Of a stretch of DNA of 16,989 bases, positions 6,644-16,000 are shown in pieces (position 1 is the stretch's first letter; the number at the start of each line of letters is the position of its first letter). The stretch comes from CAZFMJ01 sp964520045 (GTDB taxonomy: Bacteria; Elusimicrobiota; Elusimicrobia; Elusimicrobiales; CAZFMJ01), in NCBI GenBank assembly GCA_964520045.1, contig CAZFMJ010000064.1:1-16989 (forward strand), given 5' to 3'. The notes beneath the pieces were generated by a model, which was not told the origin of the DNA, did no database searches, and saw only the letters and a program-made list of their open reading frames with translations. Position numbers and translations under genes: made by a program.

Positions 6644-6755
6644 GCATGGAGTTGCTCCGCAGCCACATAGCGGATGGGAGACCTCTCCACCCGTTCCGCG
6701 GTGGAGGGGGAAACCACGGGAGGGTTTCCTACGTGGCGGAGGGGCAATTCCATGA
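6644..6755. repeat. Imperfect long inverted repeat with inner hairpins
   Basis: The arms at 6644-6670 and 6729-6755 pair at 21 of 27 positions plus two G:U pairs. Inside lie two shorter stems: CTCCACC (6685-6691) with GGTGGAG (6700-6706), and GGAAACC (6709-6715) with GGTTTCC (6723-6729). No coding pattern is convincing. It could be a MITE-like element or a structured RNA. Confidence 0.6.
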
Positions 6756-6811
6756 CTGGCCCGCACCCAGGCCAAACCCGGTAGAGCCCAAAGAATATTG
6801 GACCGATATTC

Positions 6812-6866
6812 TTGTTTCTTGGGTAAATCTTTGCGGCTTTGTGTCTTTGTGTGATAAAGACGGTAA
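6812..6866. repeat. CAAAGACAC-type repeat, reverse orientation
   Basis: CTTTGCGGCTTTGTGTCTTT and neighbours are the reverse complement of the CAAAGACAC/GCCGCAAAG units at 6389-6540, so this intergenic gap is bounded by inverted copies of the same class. Confidence 0.65.
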
Positions 6867-6876
6867 GAAACCTTGG

Positions 6877-6901
6877 ATTCCCGCTGAAAGATTGCGGGAA
6901 T
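6877..6901. repeat. REP-like hairpin just upstream of the GT9 gene
   Basis: Arms ATTCCCGC (6877-6884) and GCGGGAAT (6894-6901) enclose a 9-nt loop, followed by GACA. It ends 18 bp before ATG 6920, so it would lie in the leader of that gene if transcription starts upstream. It is not followed by a T-run, so it is not a good terminator. Confidence 0.75.
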
Positions 6902-6919
6902 GACAAAAAAAAACCTAAA

Positions 6920-9022
6920 ATGAATTTTTCACAGATGCGCCGTATAGATAACTGGGCCGGAATCCCCGTGTGTTTTCTGCTGGGAGCTGTGGAGTATATC
7001 CGCGGAATAATTTTCGGGACTCCGGAAATTATTCCCGAAGATAAAACCCGTAGAATACTTGTAATTAAATTTCTAGGGCTGGGCTCGCTGGTGCAGGCCA
7101 CGGGGATGTTTCGGCTTTTGCGCAAACGCCATCCCGACGCAAAAATAGCCCTTCTGACTTTTAAGCCGGGAGGCGGGCTGGCAAAGCTTTTCGGCATTTT
7201 TGACGAGGTGCGCGAAATACGAACGGCCTGCCTGTTCCTGTTCGCATGGGACAGCATAAAGGCTCTCTGCTGGGGCAGGTTCAGCCGGTTTGACGCGTCT
7301 TATGACCTTGAGTTTTATTCGAAATACTCCTATATAGTTTCATATCTGATCGGCGCTCCGATGCGATTCGGCTATTTTGTAAGGCCTCTGCGCCACGTTA
7401 AACTGCTCACCCATCCGGTGCCGTTTAATCCGAACCGCCATATTTCCCAGGCATTTTTGTCCCAGCTTTCAGGAGGAAACGACGATCCCCGCGCCCAAAC
7501 GCTCGAACCGCCGGTTCTTTCCGCCGGGGCATGCAAAGAGGCTGAAAATATATTAACCCGCTTCGGAATACAAAATGCAGGGTGTCTCATCGCAGTCAAT
7601 ATAAACGCCAGTAAACTTTCTGCCCTCAGATTTTGGCCTCAGGAATATTTCACTGAGATGATAACGCGCCTGCATAAGCGCTATGACGCCGTGTTTTTGT
7701 TTGTGGGCGCGGTTGAAGACCGCCCGCGGATAGATGAATTCCTAAACCGCCTCCCCGGACATATCCGCGCCGTGAACATCGCGGGTTTCACAAATATGGA
7801 AAATCTGCTTTCGCTCATGAGCCGGGTCAAACTTTTGGTATCAAATGACTCCGGCCCCCTGCATATCGCCGCCATGATAGGCGCGCCTACTATTTCTTTT
7901 TTCGGGGCGGAAAGCGGACGCGTTTACGGGCCGGTCGGGGAAAAACATATAAATCTGGACAAGGAGCTTTACTGCAGTCCGTGCCTTAACGCCTTCAATT
8001 TCAAGGAATTTGACTGCCCGTACGGACTACGCTGTCTGAAAGAAATAACTCCGGATGAGGCATTCTCTGCCGCCGAGAAACTGCTGGGAGCCCCTCAAAC
8101 TACCTGCCCAATCCTTCCCCATGGAGACATACAAACGGGGGCGGATAAATCGGACGTATCAACAATCCGTAAAACTAATTGCCCGATATGCGGGGAAAAA
8201 ACCAAAGAGACAACGCTTCCTCAGAACGATCTGCCTCTTTCGTTCTGCAGGAATTGTTTTTTCGCATGGCAAAATCCCGTTCCTTCGGATAAGTGGCTTA
8301 AAGCCGTTTATCAGCTTGACCATTATTCCGCCTCAGGCGGGCCAAACAGCGCGGCTGAGCTCGTAAAACGCGCCACTTTCGCGCGGTGGCTTGCTGAAAT
8401 TGAGAAAGCGCTCCCTCAGCGCGGACGCCTGCTGGATTTAGGATGCGCGGGCGGGCTTATGCTCGGCGAAGCAAAAGCTTCCGGCTGGGAGGTTTTTGGA
8501 ATTGATATTTCAGAACGGGCGGTTGAAACCGCTCGCCGTAATTTCGGCCCGGCGGTAAAGCTGGGAGAATTGGAAGAGATGGATTTTCCGGAAGGATATT
8601 TTGACGCAGTCACAATGTTTGATTATATCGAACATGTGAGGGACTTAAACGCCGTTTTCCTGAAACTGCGCCGGATATTAAAACCGGGCGGAATTCTGGC
8701 TCTGACCACTCCGGACGTAGACAGCCTGAGCAGTCTGCTTTTAGGCGGTCTTTGGCCTCATTACAAGCGGGAACATATCTATTATTTCTCCAAACAGGCC
8801 GTTTCCGCTTTTGCGCAAGCTCAGGGTTTTAGAGTCGTAAAAGCAATTCCTGCCCGGAAAACCGTCAGCCTTAACTATTTATCCGGACAGTTTAAAATTT
8901 ATCCCCAGCCTTTGTTTACGCCTCTTTTTTCGGCATTGGACAAAATCGCGCCGTCCTCATTGAAAAACTTTCCGTTCAAAGTTTCATTAGGGGAAATTTT
9001 CGTCATATTATCAAAAAAATGA
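6920..9022 (+). CDS. GT9 (heptosyltransferase-like) glycosyltransferase fused to zinc-ribbon SAM methyltransferase
   Basis: ATG 6920 gives 700 residues; the frame is open further upstream, but those codons lie in the REP and CAAAGA repeats. Residues about 44-400 are GT9: an N-terminal Rossmann strand RRILVIKFLGLGSLVQATG (44-62), then SNDSGPLHIAAMIGAPT (308-324), the sugar-nucleotide-binding signature of ADP-heptose transferases. It is followed by a Cys-rich ...YCSPCLNAF... element. A linker leads to a CPIC/CRNC zinc ribbon (C421, C424, C443, C446) and a class I methyltransferase with motif LLDLGCAGG (504-512), acidic GIDIS, and FDYIEHVRDL. Such zinc-ribbon methyltransferases usually modify sugars or small molecules. 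The fusion suggests transfer and methylation of the same glycan. No Shine-Dalgarno is seen. The next gene is 338 bp away across repeats. Confidence 0.85.
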   Translation: MNFSQMRRIDNWAGIPVCFLLGAVEYIRGIIFGTPEIIPEDKTRRILVIKFLGLGSLVQATGMFRLLRKRHPDAKIALLTFKPGGGLAKLFGIFDEVREIRTACLFLFAWDSIKALCWGRFSRFDASYDLEFYSKYSYIVSYLIGAPMRFGYFVRPLRHVKLLTHPVPFNPNRHISQAFLSQLSGGNDDPRAQTLEPPVLSAGACKEAENILTRFGIQNAGCLIAVNINASKLSALRFWPQEYFTEMITRLHKRYDAVFLFVGAVEDRPRIDEFLNRLPGHIRAVNIAGFTNMENLLSLMSRVKLLVSNDSGPLHIAAMIGAPTISFFGAESGRVYGPVGEKHINLDKELYCSPCLNAFNFKEFDCPYGLRCLKEITPDEAFSAAEKLLGAPQTTCPILPHGDIQTGADKSDVSTIRKTNCPICGEKTKETTLPQNDLPLSFCRNCFFAWQNPVPSDKWLKAVYQLDHYSASGGPNSAAELVKRATFARWLAEIEKALPQRGRLLDLGCAGGLMLGEAKASGWEVFGIDISERAVETARRNFGPAVKLGELEEMDFPEGYFDAVTMFDYIEHVRDLNAVFLKLRRILKPGGILALTTPDVDSLSSLLLGGLWPHYKREHIYYFSKQAVSAFAQAQGFRVVKAIPARKTVSLNYLSGQFKIYPQPLFTPLFSALDKIAPSSLKNFPFKVSLGEIFVILSKK

Positions 9023-9360
9023 AAACAGCCGCTTACCATAGAAACACGGAAAAAAACGAAGATTAAACGCAAAGGACGCAAAGCAGACGCAGAGAAAATT
9101 AGGAAAATTAGGGACAGACACCATTAAGAAAATTAGGGACAGACACCATTTATAAATGGGCCGCAAAGACGCGCAAAAAAGAAGAAAGAAGAGGAAAGAT
9201 TGGCCACAAAAAGCACAAAAGGCACAAAAACAACAAAAAAGTTACCACGGAGACACGGAGAAAGACGAGATTGGGAAATTAGGCAAGAACGGGGAAACGG
9301 CTGGGCATCTGGGTTTCTGTGTGACTGGGCACCTCAGAAGAACAATCAAAAAAACATCAA
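9023..9360. repeat. Intergenic repeat tract, no gene
   Basis: The whole gap is repeats: CAAAGGACGCAAAGCAGACG-type units (9050-9098), a tandem pair of the TAGGGACAGACACC element (9099-9160), CCGCAAAGACGCGCAAAAAA (9161-9180), CCACAAAAAGCACAAAAGGC and CACGGAGACACGGAGAAAG (9245-9264), then weak octamer-like CTGGGCATCTGGG (9301-9313). Open frames over 9156-9466 are translations of these units. No terminator or strong promoter was recognised. Confidence 0.75.
9099..9160. repeat. Tandem pair of the TAGGGACAGACACC element
   Basis: Two adjacent copies of AAAATTAGGGACAGACACCA start near 9105 and 9130. The first ends ATTAAG and lacks the palindrome; the second carries CCATTTATAAATGG (9146-9159) and then GCCGCAAAGACGCG as at 6497-6510. 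Confidence 0.8.
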
Positions 9361-10779
9361 ATGGCAAGGCTTCTTTTTCTTCAGGACATTTATTTCGAAT
9401 ATCTCGGGCCCGCGTATATTTCTGCCATGGCGCGCAAAAACGGCCATGACTGCGCTCTGGCCATAGGCCGGAAATTCGCGGATTTTTCACGCGCAGTTGA
9501 ATCGTTCAAACCCGACATCGTCGGTTTTTCGGTCATGACCGGAAGCCATCTCCGGGCTCTTGAGCTGGCCCGGCAGATGAAAAAGGTTTACGGCCTCCCG
9601 AATATCTTCGGCGGTCCCCACCCCACTCTTTTCCCCGATTTCCTGAATAAAGACGGCGTAGACATGATAGTCCGCGGAGAGGGAGAACATACCGTCTGCG
9701 AAGTTTTAAATACGATAGCTTCGGACCGGGATTTCTTAAACATACCCGGACTGGGACTCAAGCTTTCGGGAATCCCCCGCGTCAACGATATCCGCCTTCT
9801 GCCTGAGGATCTGGACGATTATCCTTTCGCTGACAGGGAACTTTACGCCGGCTTTTCCGGCGGGATAGACCTGTCGGCGCGGTGCGTGCTTACTTCGCGC
9901 GGATGCCCCTTTCACTGCTCCTTTTGCTTTGAAGACGCCATGCGGGAAATTTATAAAGGCAAAGGAAGCTATGTGCGCGCGAGAAAAATCGAAAAGGTCA
10001 TCGAGGAATGCCTGCTCCTGCGCGATAAATACGGGACAAAAACCATTTATTTCGCCGACGATCTTTTCGGAATGAATAAAGACTGGCTTTATGAATTTCT
10101 GGCGGTTTACCGCAGGCAGGTCGGCTTAAAATTTATATGCCTCATCCGGGCCGATATCGCGGCGTCAGACCCGCAATATGCAAAACGGCTGGCCGAGGCG
10201 GGCTGTGAGCGGGTTTTTTTTGGAGTTGAAACCGGAAGCGAACCACTGCGCAATAAAGCGCTGAATAAACAGCTGACGGACGGGGAAATTTACAAAGCGG
10301 CGCGGTTTCTGCACGAGGCCGGCATTAAATTCCGCTCCTACAACATACTGGGGCTTCCGGGAGAAACTCTCGCCGACGCCCTCAAAACCGTGAGAATGAA
10401 TATAGATATCAAAGCGGATTACCCGTGGTGCTCCCTGTTTTCGCCTATTCCAGGACTCGCGCTTACGGATTATGCGGTTAAAACCGGCTGTCTTTCCGGT
10501 AAATTCGGCGTCGACGACGTAAACCGGGGCTTTTTTTTGGATAATCCCCTTACCTCGAAGGAGATCCGCAATCTCCAGAAATTTTTTCAGACAGCTGTAC
10601 GCATGCCCTGGACCCTTGCGCTTATAAGACTGCTGATAAAACTTCCGCCCAATCCGCTGTTTACAGTTTGGTTCGGGTTTATGTATTTCATAAACTATCT
10701 GCAGAGCGAAAAAAAAAGATTTTTTCCGGCTCTTATGACCGCGGCAAAAAACTGGCGTTATATCTTAACCAAAAATTAA
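9361..10779 (+). CDS. B12-binding-type radical SAM protein (COG1032-like)
   Basis: A 472-residue protein. The N-terminal ~130 residues look like a cobalamin-binding-type Rossmann domain (DIVGFSVMTGSHLRALELA, IFGGPHPTL, DMIVRGEGEHTVCEVL), though the classic DxHxxG B12 ligand motif is not obvious. The radical SAM cluster motif is C182-x3-C186-x2-C189 in TSRGCPFHCSFCF. Later AGCERVFFGVETGSEPLR and NILGLPGETLADALKTVRMN fit the core barrel. The C-terminus is hydrophobic and basic. Members of this broad group do methylations, methylthiolations and rearrangements in lipid and glycan pathways; the substrate here is unknown. It ends 4 bp before the next GT-C gene, so they form an operon. No Shine-Dalgarno precedes ATG 9361; the leader is A-rich. 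Confidence 0.85.
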   Translation: MARLLFLQDIYFEYLGPAYISAMARKNGHDCALAIGRKFADFSRAVESFKPDIVGFSVMTGSHLRALELARQMKKVYGLPNIFGGPHPTLFPDFLNKDGVDMIVRGEGEHTVCEVLNTIASDRDFLNIPGLGLKLSGIPRVNDIRLLPEDLDDYPFADRELYAGFSGGIDLSARCVLTSRGCPFHCSFCFEDAMREIYKGKGSYVRARKIEKVIEECLLLRDKYGTKTIYFADDLFGMNKDWLYEFLAVYRRQVGLKFICLIRADIAASDPQYAKRLAEAGCERVFFGVETGSEPLRNKALNKQLTDGEIYKAARFLHEAGIKFRSYNILGLPGETLADALKTVRMNIDIKADYPWCSLFSPIPGLALTDYAVKTGCLSGKFGVDDVNRGFFLDNPLTSKEIRNLQKFFQTAVRMPWTLALIRLLIKLPPNPLFTVWFGFMYFINYLQSEKKRFFPALMTAAKNWRYILTKN

Positions 10780-10783
10780 ACTT

Positions 10784-12811
10784 ATGAAAAAAATCAATGA
10801 AATAGCGCGGCGAATTTATGTGTTTTTAAAAAACAGCGATAATTTTCCGCTTTTGCTCACTCTTGCATTGGCGGTCTTCAGGCTTAATATCGGGCTCAAC
10901 GAGTCCCTGTATCCCGTGTACCGTAATTTCGGGGATGTCGGGCAATGGGTCGACTCGGGAGACAGAATCCTTTCCGGACAGCTTCCCTACCGCGACTTCA
11001 TGGCTTTATACGGGCCGCTCCTGTATTTTTTCACTACGCTGTTTTATAAACTGGCCGGAGCGAACTGGTTCGCCGCCACTCTTCAGCTTGAGGTGATATC
11101 TCCGCTTATCTGCCTCTTTTTGATTTATTACATAGCTCAGCGTTCTTTTGACAGACTGAGATTTAAGCTTCTTTTTATAGCCTCCGCCGGAATAATGGGG
11201 CTCGACCGTTTTTTCTGGACCTCGGCATTGCGGGTCTGGCTTCCCCTGACCGGACTCGTGCTGGCGGCGGAAGCCTTTAAGCGCGGGCAGGCAAAATTAT
11301 TTTCCTGCGCCTGCGCCCTATGCGGACTCTGCCTGTTCGTAAGTTTTGAAACGGGATGCGCCGCGATTTTGGCCTGCGGACTGCTCGCGGTTTACGGCTG
11401 GTTTTCAAAATACCGGGACAGGAAATTTTGTCTGGGTTATCTTTGGTTTTTGGCGCCGGTCTGTCTTATGCTGCTGATAATGCCCCGCGTCTGTCTGGAA
11501 TATTTCGCCACGATGAAAGGTCTTGCGGCCATAACCAATTGGTACGGCGGACTGCTGTTTCCGCCGTTTGCTCCCGTCTCGTGGTCAAGTATCATGTTTT
11601 ACAGCCCGTTTCTGGCGATAGGAATTGTCGGAACGGGGTTGGCTCTTAAACTGACGAATTTCCGGAAAACGCAGAACCAAGCCGAAGTCATTGCGGAACT
11701 CGCTTTGTGGCTGTTTTCCGCCCTTCTGCTCAGAACCCTGCTGGGACGAAGCGATTATTTTCACTGTCTTTTTATTCTGCCTCCGCTTTTTCTTGTCTGG
11801 ATCAGATTCTGCCAATCCCTGCCGAGCCGGCATGGCATATCTCCGGTTTGGCTTGCGGTTTTATGGCTTTTTCCTTTCTGGGTCGCAGGTTTTTATGATC
11901 TGGACAGGTATTTCATACAAAGGAACGAGCTGTTAATCCGCAATCTCGCGCCATGGACCGAAGAAGGGGTAACCGAGTCAGTGGAATTTATCGGCAAAGT
12001 CAGGCAAATCACGGCTTTGATACATGAACGGGTCAGGCCGGACGAAAAAATAATATCGCTTCCGATTTCAATTTATGCCCACTGGTCAAGACGGGGTTCG
12101 GCTCTGGGGATGAACCAGCCGGAGCAGATCCTCGCCCTGCCCGACGGCCCAAAACGCGCGATCGCGGAATTGGAAAGACACAAACCTCCCGTTGCGGTCA
12201 TCGACCAAAGCATGATCATCCATTTTCTTCCGGCGTATCTTACCAATGACCGCTCTCCCGACCCCCTACAGCGCCGGCTGACATGGGCCACTCCCGCGGA
12301 TGAGGCCATAACGCGGGAACTGCGGGCGTATCTGATGTCCAATTATAAAATTGAAGGCTGGCTGGACGGAGTTTTAATATTGACGCGCAAACCCGCTCCT
12401 GAAGCGCCGTGGGAAGAAGTCGTGATTGAACACTATGAACAGCCGTTCATACTGCGGACCGGAGAAGATTATATCTTGAAAGTTCCCCTGCTAAAATGCG
12501 ATGAACTGCGTCTTATGCTCAAATGCTCTTATCCCTTAGGACTCGGCTCGCTTGCAAAAACCTACGCGAACATTACCATTATATACGACTCAACGGATAC
12601 GATAACAGCCGGAGCCCTGCCTGTTCCTCCGGCTCAGCTTAACCGCGATTTGCGCATTTTGACACAGCCGTATCCGATAAAAGAGATTATTGTGAACGTG
12701 CTCTCCCCCGGAGCCTTTAATCCCTCTCCGAAATCAATAATTTTAAGCGAAATAACTTTCGTGTCCCGCGAAACAGAGGGTAAACGGGAGACGGTAGAAG
12801 GGAGACGGTAA
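10784..12811 (+). CDS. GT-C-like polytopic membrane glycosyltransferase with C-terminal beta domain
   Basis: A 675-residue membrane protein starting 4 bp after the radical SAM gene. The first helix (about 21-38) is followed by FGDVGQWVDSGDRILSG and LPYRDFMALYGPLLYFF, a layout seen in GT39/PMT_2-related GT-C proteins; D51 is the candidate acidic residue. Hydrophobic segments extend to about residue 375, then a soluble part. Residues 552-665 are a beta domain with CDELRL, YDST, PYPIKEIIV and EITFV, matching the C-terminal domain of the 4241-6346 protein. The last residues, EGKRETVEGRR, and the TAA stop are read from a heptamer repeat (12778-12814), so the native C-terminus may have been replaced. 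Substrate unknown; a polyprenyl-linked sugar is the family expectation. Confidence 0.75.
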   Translation: MKKINEIARRIYVFLKNSDNFPLLLTLALAVFRLNIGLNESLYPVYRNFGDVGQWVDSGDRILSGQLPYRDFMALYGPLLYFFTTLFYKLAGANWFAATLQLEVISPLICLFLIYYIAQRSFDRLRFKLLFIASAGIMGLDRFFWTSALRVWLPLTGLVLAAEAFKRGQAKLFSCACALCGLCLFVSFETGCAAILACGLLAVYGWFSKYRDRKFCLGYLWFLAPVCLMLLIMPRVCLEYFATMKGLAAITNWYGGLLFPPFAPVSWSSIMFYSPFLAIGIVGTGLALKLTNFRKTQNQAEVIAELALWLFSALLLRTLLGRSDYFHCLFILPPLFLVWIRFCQSLPSRHGISPVWLAVLWLFPFWVAGFYDLDRYFIQRNELLIRNLAPWTEEGVTESVEFIGKVRQITALIHERVRPDEKIISLPISIYAHWSRRGSALGMNQPEQILALPDGPKRAIAELERHKPPVAVIDQSMIIHFLPAYLTNDRSPDPLQRRLTWATPADEAITRELRAYLMSNYKIEGWLDGVLILTRKPAPEAPWEEVVIEHYEQPFILRTGEDYILKVPLLKCDELRLMLKCSYPLGLGSLAKTYANITIIYDSTDTITAGALPVPPAQLNRDLRILTQPYPIKEIIVNVLSPGAFNPSPKSIILSEITFVSRETEGKRETVEGRR

Positions 12812-12814
12812 ACG
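12778..12814. repeat. Heptamer repeat forming the 3' end of the GT-C gene
   Basis: GGTAAACGGGAGACGGTAGA-type units overlap the last 11 or so codons. The stop TAA at 12809-12811 is itself part of a repeat unit (CGGTAAA). Confidence 0.8.
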
Positions 12815-12977
12815 AAAAAACACGAAAACCGATTTGCCGTAAAGATGCACAAAAGGCACAAAGATATAACGGAAGGGAAAACGGTTGGTCACAGAAAGCA
12901 CAAAATTGAAGACGCAATTACAAAGAAGATAACGTGTGAAAAGGTTTTTTTATTTTTTTATCTTTCGTTTTTTCCTT
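12815..12977. repeat. Intergenic CACAAAAGGCAC-type tract between convergent genes
   Basis: GATGCACAAAAGGCACAAAG and GGTCACAGAAAGCACAAAAT units are followed by a T-rich stretch (12944-12975). The heptamer tracts on either side (12778-12814 and 12978-13013) are in opposite orientation and could pair in a read-through transcript. No canonical terminator is seen. Confidence 0.6.
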
Positions 12978-13013
12978 TCCGTCTACCATCTACCATTTAC
13001 CGTCTTCCGTCCT
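12978..13013. repeat. Heptamer repeat just beyond the fibre-gene stop
   Basis: CCGTCTACCATCTACCATTT and further units end about 2 bp from the TAA (13018-13016, minus strand) of the fibre gene. Confidence 0.8.
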
Positions 13014-13015
13014 AC

Positions 13016-16000
13016 TTACGGCGTTATTTTCAGCCAGATCTGGCCTACTGCGGGACTATCCGGGTCATCGGTGCGGTTTTCTATGACAAGATTCTTTATA
13101 TTTGTGACTCCTATGGAAGAAACTGAGATACTGTAAACCCCGGCCGCCGCGCTGGTTGAAATATACATTGTGTCTTTATTCGCCTCATACGCCTGCACAT
13201 GCAGTCTGGCATTAGGATTGGATATGCCTATACCCACTTTGCCGTCGGCTTTTACTACGACCAGCTCCTGTCCCGCCGACGTTCCGCTTGAAACCTCAAA
13301 AATCGGGTATGACGCTGATGCTCCCGCGCTGGATACGTGGAGTTTTGCCGAAGGCGTATCGGTTCCTATCGCAACCGCGCCTGAAGATTTTTGGAAGACA
13401 AATTCATTCGTTCCGCCCAGAGCCGTTCCGCCGTCGTTAAACTGCACATATGTATCCAACCCGCCGGGCGTGCTTCCCCCCCCGCCCCCGCCTCCTCCCG
13501 CGGCCGTTGTGGAATAAGTGTTATCCAGCCATTGTATGCGTTTTACGTGCAGATACCCGTCGCCCGTCATCCACATGGCCTCCTGCGTGAGAGCGGGTCC
13601 GGTCGCGACAAGCAAAGTATAGTCGCTTGCCGCCGGAGCGTTGTCAACCACGCTGAGCAGGGCTTTTGTCGTGCTTGTGCCTATTCCCACATGCGCCCAA
13701 GACGACACAAACAGTCCGTATCCTCCCGTTGTATGGCTGGCGATAAGAAGGGGCTGGGCGCCGGAACCGAGGACATGAAGTTTTGATACGGGAGTTATAC
13801 TGCCTACGCCGACATTGCCTGAAGCGTTTAGAAACATTGAGTTGCCGTCCGCCGGGTTTACCGTGATAGTTGTTAAAAAACCGCCGGCGTTTTTAAACCA
13901 TGTTCTGTCGGTGACATTGTTGTTTACTTCCGAACCCACCGAATCAGCCCATGTGAATGCGCCGTTTGCCGTTGATGACGAAGCGCGTCCGGCGGCGAAT
14001 GAATAATCGCCCTTAGCCACGTTGCTCAGTCCCCCAGGAACCGCTGAATATTGACCCATCGCTATGTTGCCCCATCCTCCTAAAACCGCCGAGTATATAC
14101 CTTCCGTCCTGTTTTCCCTTCCCCCGCCTATTGCAGAGGAATCAGCTTGGCCAACGTTATACAGTCCTCCAGCGATTACAGCATTTTCACCGCTGTTCAT
14201 TACGTTGCCTTGTCCTCCGCCTATGGTGGCATAGTTATAGTTGGGGTGTGTTCTGTTTCCGTATCCTCCGCCGATGGTGTTGTCCTGCCCGTTAGCCGTA
14301 TTAAACTGTCCGCCCCCGACTGTTGAATAATAGTTGCCTGCCGTGTTGTTATTTCCCCCGCTGATAGTGGTATAAGCGGCGTAAGCTTGGTTGTCGGATC
14401 CCCCGCTTACAACCGAGAACTGCCCGGCTGCGACAGAGCTGGCATTTGTCCGGAATGTCTGCAAATCAACTGCGCCGAAGCCCCGCGCACTGCCTGCCAC
14501 TGTTCCGAGCCCGACACCTGTTGTGGTTATCGCTCCGCCGGTTGAAATAGCCAATCCGCCCGTTATCGTGAAACTCGACCCTTGTAAGGTCAATGAGCCG
14601 GTCATACTCATTGTCGAGACATTTATAATGTTGTAAGTGTTAAGGTTCAAAGTCGTGGTCGCCACATGATTGCCGAGATTATCCGCCGACCCGCCCGGCG
14701 GTAAATTAGTAAGCCCCGAGCCGTCGCCGATAAATTTCTTTGCCGTTACCCATCCCTTGCCGTCAACCGTCATGGCGTCTGAAGTCGCCCCCGCTGTCGA
14801 CACCACAAGAATATTGTTTGTCCAGTTGGCCCCGCTGGAGACATGCAGGCGGTAAGAAGGCGTTATTCCTACGCCGACATGACCGGCAGAATCGATTCTC
14901 ATCTTCTCCGACCAAGTGGTCCCATCAGAAGTGCTTACGGTTCCAAAGGTCAGACTGCCGTCTGAGGCGAAGTATTGCTGAAGCTCTGTGCCGTTCCTCC
15001 CGAATCCATACTTGGTGTTTCCGCTTTGATAAATATGGATATAGTCAAGGTTACTTCCAAAGTCGCCGAGAGAGAGTCTCGCCAGAGGAGTAGTAGTGCC
15101 GATTCCAAGCATGCCGGCGCCAATGCTTGTTAGCCTCATTCTTTCATCCAACACACCGCTAGTCATCGTAAAAAAGGCAAGGGAATTGGCTTCATTTCCG
15201 GCGGCTGTGTTTTGGGTAATGTTCCCGATACGGGCGCCCTCGATTGGTTTCCCTGAATCATTTTTAAACAGCATTTCGACTCCATTCCAAGCCTCGCTTC
15301 CTGCTATGGTCTTTGAGTTGTAAATTCTCAGGATTCCAGTTGATCCGTTTTTTGCGACCTCTAACGCGCCTAAAGGATTCGCTGTTCCTATCCCCACGTT
15401 TCCGTAAGACGACACATACAGCCCGTATCCCCCCGTAGTATGGCTGGCGATAAGAAGCGGCTGACTGCCTGAATCAAGGACATGGAGTTTTGACACTGGA
15501 GTTATACTGCCTACGCCGACGTTGCCTGAAGCGTTAAACAACATCGTAAAGCCGTCGGCGGAATTTGTGGTAACGCTGGTCAAAAATCCGCCCTGGTTTT
15601 TGAACCATGTTCTGTTGGCTACGCTGTTAGTTGTTTCCAAACCCAATGAATCCGACCACGTGAACGCGCCGTTTGCCGTTGAAGATGACATATATCCTGC
15701 GGCAAAGGAATAATTATTTCCGGCCGTGTTATTTTTTCCTCCTGGAACTGTGGAATAGTCAGAGTTTGCCCTATTCCCCCATCCTCCTCCTATTGTGGAA
15801 TACTGACCAGTGGTTTGGTTCCCCCATCCTCCTCCGATCATACCCCAGGCGCCTGCCGTGTTCATTATTCCCCCTGCTACTGTGGCATAGTTACCTGCTG
15901 CCGTGTTCTGATATCCTCCTCCGATTGTGGATGCTGTTGTACCGCTTGCCGTGTTCTGATATCCTCCTCCGATTGTGGCATAATCATTGCTTGCCATGTT

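Noticed and set aside
6877..6901. Rho-independent terminator after the first GT-C gene
   Set aside because: The hairpin is not followed by a T-run in the plus direction, is 530 bp from the stop, and matches the REP class found within a coding gene.
6646..6903. 85-codon plus-strand open frame
   Set aside because: It is translated from the inverted-repeat element and the CAAAGA-type and REP repeats; no start signal or domain.
6839..6919. Upstream extension of the GT9 gene
   Set aside because: These codons fall in the CAAAGAC-type repeat and the REP hairpin; ATG 6920 gives a sensible N-terminus.
6487..7257. 256-codon minus-strand open frame
   Set aside because: It runs antisense to the GT9 coding region and through the intergenic repeats, with no recognisable domain. 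The plus-strand GT9 signatures are clear.
9156..9490. Overlapping open frames of 82-97 codons on both strands
   Set aside because: They are low-complexity Lys/Arg-rich or antisense translations of repeat units that run into the radical SAM gene.
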